Part shown: positions 58,310-64,000 of the stretch, piece by piece
Layout of the letters: each line of letters begins with the position of its first letter
How positions within the stretch are numbered: position 1 is the stretch's first letter
DNA from: Streptomyces longwoodensis
GTDB taxonomy: Bacteria; Actinomycetota; Actinomycetes; Streptomycetales; Streptomycetaceae
Reading direction: 5' to 3'
Assembly (NCBI RefSeq): GCF_001514125.1
Contig: NZ_KQ948563.1
Coordinates: 120,469 to 184,468 of the forward strand
Length of the DNA: 64,000 nt
Notes under the pieces: model-generated
The model's input: only the letters and a program-made list of their open reading frames with translations
Databases searched by the model: none
What the model was told of the DNA's origin: nothing
Translations under genes and position numbers: made by a program

Positions 58310-59368
58310 TCACTGACGCTCAGCCACGACCAGTTCGGCGATCTGCGCGGCGTTGAGGGCGGCGCCCTTGCGCAGGTTGTCGCCGCAGGCGAAGAGCTCC
58401 AGGGCGGTCGGGTCGTCCAGGGCGCGGCGCACCCGGCCCACCCAGGTGGGGTCGGTGCCCACCACGTCGGCGGGCGTGGGGAACTCGCCGGCCTCGGGGT
58501 CGTCGCACAGCACCACCCCGGGCGCGGTGGCGATGATCTCGCGGGCCCGGCCGACGGTGACCTCGTCCTGGAAGCGGGCGTGGACGGTGAGGGAGTGCAC
58601 GGTGACCACCGGCACCCGCACGCACGTCATGGCCACCGGCAGGGCGGGCAGGCCGAGGACCTTGCGGGTCCCGTCGCGGACCGCCATCTCGTCCGAGGAC
58701 CAGCCGTCCGCGTGCAGCGACCCGGCCCACGGCACGACGTTCAGCGCGACCGGCTCCGGGAACGGCCCGGTGCCGTCCCCCACGGCCCTCCGCACGTCCC
58801 CGGGGCTGGTGCCCAGTTCGGTGCCGGCGACCAGGGACAGCTGCCGGCGCAGGGTGCCGACGCCGTCCCGTCCCGCGCCGCTGACCGCCTGGTACGAGGA
58901 GACCACCAGCTCGCGCAGCCCGAACTCGGCGTGCAGGGCGCCCAGGGCCACGATCATGGTCAGGGTCGTGCCGTCCGGGCCGGCCAGGATGCCGCGCGGC
59001 CGCATCCGTACGGCGTGCGGGTTGACCTCCGGCACGACGAGCGGCACCTCGGGGTCCGCGCGGAACGCGGCGGAGGTGTCGACCACGACCGCGCCGCGCG
59101 CGACGGCGACCGGCGCCCACCGGGCGGCGACCTCGTCGGGCACGGCGAACAGCGCGAGGTCGACGCCGTCGAGGGCGTCCTCGCCCAGCGCGGCCACCTC
59201 GACCTCCTCGCCGCGCACGGCCAGCTTGCGGCCGGCCGAGCGCGGCGAGGCGAGGAGACGGATCTCACCCCAGACGTCCGCCCGGTGGGACAGGATCTGG
59301 AGCAGCACGGTCCCGACGGCGCCGGTCGCCCCCACGACCGCCAGCGTCGGACGTTGCGATGCGGGCAT
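58310..59368 (-). CDS. asd: Aspartate-semialdehyde dehydrogenase homologue lacking the catalytic Cys
   Basis: 352 aa. The NADP-binding start VVGATGAVGTVLLQIL, SYQAVSGAGRDG and the late His (RVPVVTVHS) are all in place, so the fold is intact. The active-site segment, normally A-N-P-N-C-(S/T)-T, reads ILAGPDGTTLTM. The catalytic Cys codon is GGC (Gly) and the preceding Asn is Asp. Normal reduction of aspartyl phosphate through a thioester is therefore not expected. It lies 15 bases downstream of ask in one operon. A second asd gene elsewhere in Streptomyces could supply the activity. Confidence 0.85.
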   Translation of the reverse strand: MPASQRPTLAVVGATGAVGTVLLQILSHRADVWGEIRLLASPRSAGRKLAVRGEEVEVAALGEDALDGVDLALFAVPDEVAARWAPVAVARGAVVVDTSAAFRADPEVPLVVPEVNPHAVRMRPRGILAGPDGTTLTMIVALGALHAEFGLRELVVSSYQAVSGAGRDGVGTLRRQLSLVAGTELGTSPGDVRRAVGDGTGPFPEPVALNVVPWAGSLHADGWSSDEMAVRDGTRKVLGLPALPVAMTCVRVPVVTVHSLTVHARFQDEVTVGRAREIIATAPGVVLCDDPEAGEFPTPADVVGTDPTWVGRVRRALDDPTALELFACGDNLRKGAALNAAQIAELVVAERQ

Positions 59369-59383
59369 CTGCGGTCCCGGGCG

Positions 59384-60655
59384 TCAGCGCCCGGTGCCTC
59401 CGTAGACGACGGCCTCGTCGCTGTCGGAGTCGAGCCCGAAAGCGGTGTGCACGGCGCGGACGGCCTCCGGCACGTCGTCGGCGCGCGTGACGACCGAGAT
59501 GCGGATCTCGGAGGTCGAGATCAGCTCGATGTTCACCCCCGCCTCCGACAGGGCGGTGAAGAAGTCGGCCGTGACGCCCGGGTTGGTCTTCATGCCCGCG
59601 CCGACCAGGGAGATCTTGCCGATCTGGTCGTCGTAGCGCAGGGAGTCGAAGCCGATGCCGGACTTGTTCTTCTCCAGCGCGTCGATGGCCTTGCGGCCCT
59701 CGGTCTTCGGCAGCGTGAAGGAGATGTCCGTCAGGCCGGTGGCCGCGGCGGACACGTTCTGCACGACCATGTCGATGTTGACCTCGGCGTCGGCGATCGT
59801 GCGGAAGATGGACGCCGCCTCGCCGGGCTTGTCGGGCACGCCGACGACCGTGATCTTGGCCTCGGAGGTGTCGTGCGCGACACCGGAGATGATGGCCTGC
59901 TCCACCTGCTGGTCCCCAATCGGCTCACTGCTGACCCACGTGCCCTGCAGTCCGCTGAAGCTGGACCGGACGTGGATCGGGATGTTGTAACGGCGGGCGT
60001 ACTCCACACAGCGGTGGAGCAGCACCTTGGAGCCGGAGGCCGCGAGCTCCAGCATGTCCTCGAAGGAGATCCAGTCGATCTTCTTCGCCTTCTTCACCAC
60101 CCGCGGGTCGGCGGTGAACACGCCGTCGACGTCGGTGTAGATCTCGCACACCTCGGCGTCGAGCGCGGCGGCCAGCGCGACCGCGGTGGTGTCGGAGCCG
60201 CCGCGGCCGAGCGTGGTGATGTCCTTGGTGTCCTGGCTGACGCCCTGGAACCCCGCGACGATGGCGATGTTGCCGACGTCGAGCGAGTCACGGATGCGGC
60301 CCGGCGTGACGTCGATGATCCGGGCTTTGTTGTGGACCGAGTCGGTGATGACACCTGCCTGGCTGCCGGTGAACGACTGGGCGTTGTGCCCCAGGTTCTT
60401 GATCGCCATGGCCAGCAGGGCCATGGAGATCCGCTCTCCGGCGGTCAGCAGCATGTCGAGCTCGCGCCCGGCAGGGATGGGGGATACCTGCTCGGCGAGA
60501 TCGATCAGCTCGTCCGTCGTGTCGCCCATCGCGGAAACCACGGCGACCACCTGGTGGCCGTTCTTCTTGGCTTCCACGATCCGCTTGGCGACGCGCTTGA
60601 TGCCCTCGGCATCGGCTACGGAGGAGCCTCCGTACTTCTGCACGACAAGGCCCAC
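59384..60655 (-). CDS. ask: Aspartokinase
   Basis: 423 aa. The first enzyme of the Lys/Met/Thr pathway, phosphorylating aspartate. GLVVQKYGGSSVADAEGIKR gives the KYGGSS kinase motif, with TDVDGVFTADPRVVKKAKKI following. Two C-terminal ACT domains (ITVVGVPDKPGEAASIFRTI, ISLVGAGMKTNPGVTADFFT) mediate Lys/Thr feedback. GTG 60655 has GAGGAG five bases upstream. As in corynebacteria, an internal start near MLELAASGS (~residue 230) could yield a separate beta subunit. It is followed immediately by asd. Confidence 0.95.
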   Translation of the reverse strand: MGLVVQKYGGSSVADAEGIKRVAKRIVEAKKNGHQVVAVVSAMGDTTDELIDLAEQVSPIPAGRELDMLLTAGERISMALLAMAIKNLGHNAQSFTGSQAGVITDSVHNKARIIDVTPGRIRDSLDVGNIAIVAGFQGVSQDTKDITTLGRGGSDTTAVALAAALDAEVCEIYTDVDGVFTADPRVVKKAKKIDWISFEDMLELAASGSKVLLHRCVEYARRYNIPIHVRSSFSGLQGTWVSSEPIGDQQVEQAIISGVAHDTSEAKITVVGVPDKPGEAASIFRTIADAEVNIDMVVQNVSAAATGLTDISFTLPKTEGRKAIDALEKNKSGIGFDSLRYDDQIGKISLVGAGMKTNPGVTADFFTALSEAGVNIELISTSEIRISVVTRADDVPEAVRAVHTAFGLDSDSDEAVVYGGTGR

Positions 60656-60891
60656 GTGCGCTCCTCGCTCAGTTTGTCTGTTTCCGCACGTACGCCCTTG
60701 TACTGCGGGTCGGCTCAGTCTAACGAGCGCCCGAATCCCGCCCCTGGAGTGCCGCATCGTGAGATGCCCCGGACACACGCCGCGGGGGCTCCTTCCCAGG
60801 CGGTCCGGGGGACAAGCGGAATGTGCCCCGGCTCACGCGCCGCCGGCCCGCGGGACCCCGTCGTTCCTGCCGCTCGGGGCGCGGCCGGCGG

Positions 60892-61557
60892 TCACTTCCT
60901 CGCCGGGCGCAGGCCCAGCGGGCCCGCGATCTCCTGCACCATGACCCGGCCCGCCTCGAACTCCAGGGTGTCGTCACCCAGGTCGGACTGGTCGGTGTCG
61001 AGGCCGTCCAGCTCCTGCAGGGGCTGGTTGAGGCGGACGTGGATGAGGACCGACTGCAGGGCGCGCAGGACGGCGGACGCCGTGGGGCCCCAGTTGGAGA
61101 AGTAGGAGAACTGCCACCACCACAGGGCCTCGGTGGTGCGGCCGGCCCGGTAGTGGGCCATGCCGTGGCGCAGGTCGCTGATGACGTCGGCGAGGTCGTC
61201 GGAGATCCGGGCCGGCACGGGCGCCTTGCGGGGCTCGTACGGGTCGAACACCTCGGAGTAGACGTCGACCGGCTCCAGCAGCCGGACGAGGTTCTCGCGC
61301 AGCTCGTCCATGTCGGTGTCCGGGCCGGCGTCGGGCTCGTAGCGCTCGTCGGGGACGAAGTCCTCGTGCGCGCCGAGCCGGCCGCCGGCCAGGAGCAGCT
61401 GGGAGACCTCCAGCAGGAGGAACGGGACGGCGGAGCCGGGCTCGTCGCCCCGGGCCACCTCCGTGACGGCCACCAGGAAGCTCTCCACCTGGTCCGCGAT
61501 CTGGACCGCGAAGTCGTCCGGGTTGTGGTCGGTCGCGTGCAGCGTGGCGTCAGACAT
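60892..61557 (-). CDS. DUF5063-type protein
   Basis: 221-aa helical, acidic protein (DDFAVQIADQVESFLVAVTE, YRAGRTTEALWWWQFSYFSN, LRALQSVLIHVRLNQPL). It matches the DUF5063 proteins that follow recR in actinobacteria; the function is unknown. Its start overlaps the recR stop by 8 bases, so it is co-translated with recR. Confidence 0.85.
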   Translation of the reverse strand: MSDATLHATDHNPDDFAVQIADQVESFLVAVTEVARGDEPGSAVPFLLLEVSQLLLAGGRLGAHEDFVPDERYEPDAGPDTDMDELRENLVRLLEPVDVYSEVFDPYEPRKAPVPARISDDLADVISDLRHGMAHYRAGRTTEALWWWQFSYFSNWGPTASAVLRALQSVLIHVRLNQPLQELDGLDTDQSDLGDDTLEFEAGRVMVQEIAGPLGLRPARK

Positions 61558-62149
61558 CTAGGAGTCGTCTCCCCTCGAAGGCGCGGCCGAGGGTCACCTC
61601 GTCCGCGTATTCCAGGTCGCCACCCACCGGGAGGCCGCTGGCCAGGCGGGTGACCTTCAGGCCCATGGGCTTGATCATCCGGGCGAGGTACGTGGCCGTC
61701 GCCTCGCCCTCGAGGTTGGGGTCCGTGGCGAGGATCAGCTCGGTGACCGTGCCGTCGGCCAGCCGGGCGAGGAGTTCCCTGATGCGCAGGTCGTCCGGGC
61801 CGACGCCCTCGATGGGGCTGATCGCGCCGCCGAGGACGTGGTACCGGCCGCGGAACTCACGCGTGCGCTCGATCGCGACGACGTCCTTCGGTTCCTCGAC
61901 CACGCAGATCACCGACGCGTCGCGGCGGGGGTCGCGGCAGATGCCGCACAGCTCCTCCTGCGCGACGTTGCCGCAGGTCGCGCAGAAGCGGACCTTCGCC
62001 TTGACCTCCATCAGGGCCTGCGCGAGCCGCCGCACGTCGGTCGGCTCGGCCTGGAGGATGTGGAAGGCGATCCGCTGCGCGCTCTTGGGACCGACGCCGG
62101 GCAGCCGCCCCAGTTCGTCGATGAGGTCCTGGACCACGCCTTCGTACAA
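61550..62149 (-). CDS. recR: Recombination mediator RecR
   Basis: 199 aa. An N-terminal helix-hairpin-helix (LGRLPGVGPKSAQRIAFHIL), a four-Cys zinc finger (CATCGNVAQEELCGIC) and a Toprim domain (ICVVEEPKDVVAIERTREFR) are followed by a Walker B-like end. It loads RecA at gaps with RecF/RecO. The start appears to be TTG 62149, after GGAAGAAGG. The ybaB-recR-DUF5063 order is conserved. Confidence 0.95.
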   Translation of the reverse strand: MYEGVVQDLIDELGRLPGVGPKSAQRIAFHILQAEPTDVRRLAQALMEVKAKVRFCATCGNVAQEELCGICRDPRRDASVICVVEEPKDVVAIERTREFRGRYHVLGGAISPIEGVGPDDLRIRELLARLADGTVTELILATDPNLEGEATATYLARMIKPMGLKVTRLASGLPVGGDLEYADEVTLGRAFEGRRLLDV

Positions 62150-62260
62150 CGGACTGCCTTCTTCCTCGGGTTCCTTCAGTACGTACGGTAGTTGGCCGCC
62201 GCCCCTCCTAGGAAGGCGGCGGGAGTGTCGTGCGGGGGGCGAACAAGGGAACGACCCGGG

Positions 62261-62602
62261 TCAGAAGGGCAGGCCCGGGATGCCGCCGCCGCCCAGGCCC
62301 TGGGCCAGCGGGCCGAGCTTCTGCTGCTGGAGGGCCTGCGCGTTCTCGTTGGCCGCCTGGACGGCCGCGACGACCAGGTCGGCGAGGGTCTCGGTGTCCT
62401 CCGGGTCCACCGCCTTCGGGTCGATCCGCAGGGCGCGCAGCTCGCCCGCGCCGGTCACGGTGGCCTTCACCAGGCCGCCGCCCGCCTGTCCCTCGACCTC
62501 CGTGCGCGCCAGTTCCTCCTGGGCCTGCTGGAGGTCCTGCTGCATCTTCTGGGCCTGCTGGAGCAGCTGCTGCATGTTGGGCTGGCCACCACCGGGAATC
62601 AC
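62261..62602 (-). CDS. YbaB/EbfC nucleoid-associated protein
   Basis: 113 aa. IPGGGQPNMQQLLQQAQKMQ, then QDLQQAQEELARTEVEGQAG, a long helix followed by beta strands (LVKATVTGAGELRALRIDPK) and a second helix. It is a small dimeric DNA-binding protein, partner of recR in the genome. The C-terminal GLGGGGIPGLPF tail is typical. TAGGAG precedes GTG 62602. Confidence 0.93.
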   Translation of the reverse strand: MIPGGGQPNMQQLLQQAQKMQQDLQQAQEELARTEVEGQAGGGLVKATVTGAGELRALRIDPKAVDPEDTETLADLVVAAVQAANENAQALQQQKLGPLAQGLGGGGIPGLPF

Positions 62603-62826
62603 GATCACTCCTAGCGTCCGTACGGGCTGTTTCCCGCTCGGCACGAGCCTACGTGGTCCGGGTGACGCTCGCCCCGCCACTCTTTCGAGTGAGTCGACCG
62701 GCGGGTTGCCACCTGATCACGGGCCTCTTCCGGGCGGAAAAGGTACGGAAGCGATCCTCCGGCCGCCCGGGGGGCGGTAGGAAGGGTCCGGCGCAGGGTC
62801 AGGGCAGAGTCGTGAGGGAGTGCCGG

Positions 62827-63573
62827 GTGGGTCAGCCGGAGATGCAGCCCGAGGGTCCCCCTCAGGAGGGGCGGGGCGACGGCGCGGCCGGGCTGCGGCC
62901 GGGCGACCTGTCCGGGCGGGCGTTCCCGCTCGGCGACTGGGGCGAGCCGGCGGCCCGCCTCGACGAGCTGTACCGGTGGGCGGAGCGCGGCGCGCTGGAG
63001 ACGGCGGCCTGGTACCTGGCGGACCGGACGGGCAAGCGGCGCGGGGCGCGGGCGCTGCGCGCCGGGACGGCGGCGGGGGCCGTGGCCGCGGCGGCGCTGC
63101 CGTTACTGGACCTGACGGGGGTGCTGGACGGAGCGGCGCGGTGGGGGTACCTGGCGCTGCTGGTGGCGGTCTCGTGCGTGGGCGTGGACCGGTTCCTCGG
63201 GGTGACGTCCGGCTGGATGCGGGACGTGGCGACGGCGCAGGCGGTGCAGCGGCGGCTCCAGGTGCTCCAGTTCGACTGGGCGGCGGAGAGCGTGCGCGAG
63301 GTCCTGGGGCCGGCCGAGGGCACGGCGGCGGAGGCGGCGGAACGGTGCCTGGCGGTGCTGCGGCGCTTCTCGGAGGACGTCACGGAGCTGGTCCGCACCG
63401 AGACCGCGGACTGGATGGTCGAGTTCCGCACCGGCCCGGCCCCCCTCGGCATCCAGTCGGCCCTGACCGCGGGCGGCCGGGGCGCCGACCTCCCCGACCG
63501 GGTCCGCTTCTCCGCGCACCCGAACGGCAGCCGCCCCAACATGCCGAGGCAGCGCCCGCCGGAGCCCAGGTGA
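62827..63573 (+). CDS. SLATT-domain membrane protein
   Basis: 248 aa. LDELYRWAERGALETAAWYL starts the SLATT region. Two membrane helices (AAGAVAAAALPLLDLTGVL, WGYLALLVAVSCVGVDRFLG) follow, and then a long cytosolic helix (RVQRRLQVLQFDWAAESVRE-like, VTELVRTETADWMVEF). SLATT proteins are thought to be pore-forming partners of nucleotide-based defence or signalling; the neighbouring genes give no such partner here. GTG 62827 has GGGAG seven bases upstream; GTG 62812 and ATG 62842 are also in frame. Confidence 0.7.
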   Translation: MGQPEMQPEGPPQEGRGDGAAGLRPGDLSGRAFPLGDWGEPAARLDELYRWAERGALETAAWYLADRTGKRRGARALRAGTAAGAVAAAALPLLDLTGVLDGAARWGYLALLVAVSCVGVDRFLGVTSGWMRDVATAQAVQRRLQVLQFDWAAESVREVLGPAEGTAAEAAERCLAVLRRFSEDVTELVRTETADWMVEFRTGPAPLGIQSALTAGGRGADLPDRVRFSAHPNGSRPNMPRQRPPEPR

Positions 63574-63586
63574 GGCGAGGGGGTCC

Positions 63587-64000
63587 TCAGCCCTTGGCGT
63601 ACGTCAGCTTCTCCCCCGTGCTCGTGTTCACCCGCTGCAGCCGCCCGTCCGACAGCAGCGTGACCTCGGTCGGCGCCCCCGGGGTGCACGAGGTCCGCGG
63701 CTCGCCCGTGGTGACCTTCGAGGGCCCGATCTCCAGCGGGCCGTTCCCGGTGGGCCGCGCCGCCAGGGCCGCGGAGAACTCGCAGTGGTAGTCCGCCCCC
63801 TCCGCGACCAGCGTGAGCACGGCGTCGCCCACCTCCCCCTGGACGAGGGTGAGCCGCCGCGTGTTGGTCCCGCCCGCGTTGTCGATCGTCGTGGTCCACG
63901 TGCCGAGGTACCCGTCCGGGACCGCCCCGTCCGTGCTCGCGGAGGGCGACGGCGACCCGGACGCCGACTCCGAGGGCGCCGGGCCGTCCGAGGCCGTGGT
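63587..64000 (-). CDS. C-terminal part of a cell-surface protein, probably a Ser/Thr kinase (partial)
   Basis: The frame is open from the window edge to 63587. It reads a Ser/Pro-rich linker (SDGPAPSESASGSPSPSAST), then DGYLGTWTTTIDNAGGTNTR, TLVQGEVGDAVLTLVAEGAD and an end SDGRLQRVNTSTGEKLTY. This is a beta-rich extracellular domain. In S. coelicolor the genes at this place encode Ser/Thr protein kinases with such sensor tails (from memory). The catalytic part lies outside the window. Confidence 0.6.
   Translation of the reverse strand, partial: TTASDGPAPSESASGSPSPSASTDGAVPDGYLGTWTTTIDNAGGTNTRRLTLVQGEVGDAVLTLVAEGADYHCEFSAALAARPTGNGPLEIGPSKVTTGEPRTSCTPGAPTEVTLLSDGRLQRVNTSTGEKLTYAKG

Noticed and set aside
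57929..61105. 1058-codon plus-strand frame across asd and ask
   Set aside because: Antisense to two well-supported enzymes; repetitive Gly/Arg/His content.

Overview
The window is high-GC actinobacterial chromosome and almost certainly Streptomyces. Codons end mostly in G or C, GTG starts are common, and the gene order (acsA, nhaA, nth, crp, two ArsA-like ATPases, wblA, a class A PBP, asd/ask, recR, YbaB) matches what I remember of the S. coelicolor core around SCO3558-SCO3621. That synteny is from memory, not from a search.

Left core (1-29117): a HAD hydrolase; a probable 6S-like RNA ending in a strong terminator; a Fic-fold protein that has lost its catalytic histidine; a CooC-like ATPase; a deacetylase-like lipoprotein; and a SulP transporter fused to a beta-carbonic anhydrase. 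Then come acsA and nhaA, a holin-like/hydrolase pair, a membrane serine protease, a CoA-type NUDIX protein, nth and the divergent crp. A nucleotidyltransferase gene after crp is broken by an internal inversion. The block ends with MBL/NUDIX and RidA/DUF4177 pairs, two ArsA-like ATPases, wblA, a bifunctional PBP, YqeY, a phosphoesterase, a membrane protein and tRNA-Pro(CGG).

Integrated element (29076-42716, about 13.6 kb): a pSAM2-type actinomycete integrative and conjugative element sits in the tRNA-Pro gene. It has 47-bp direct repeats at its ends, arm-type integrase sites, and int-xis-rep, spread and tra genes in one leftward cluster. A regulatory section (XRE regulator, monooxygenase-like protein, HATPase) follows, then cargo: an HNH protein, a double TerD protein, a small zinc-motif protein and a DUF6578-like protein. 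The rep frame is intact, but it has no ATG, GTG or TTG start.

Right core (42717-64000): a perhydrolase-type hydrolase, a PIG-L deacetylase, a VOC protein, an MFS transporter, a GvpU-like protein, a two-gene permease operon, a TrkA-type channel, an S9 peptidase, SURF1, and a sigma factor with a membrane partner. These are followed by asd, whose active-site cysteine is missing, ask, a DUF5063-like gene, recR, ybaB, a SLATT protein, and the end of a probable receptor-kinase-type gene cut by the window edge.

How the parts relate: most of the window is housekeeping (acetate activation, ion and pH homeostasis, DNA repair, cell wall, aspartate pathway) mixed with developmental regulators (wblA, crp). 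The element is a self-contained transfer module that restores the 3' half of its target tRNA and supplies its own terminator behind it.
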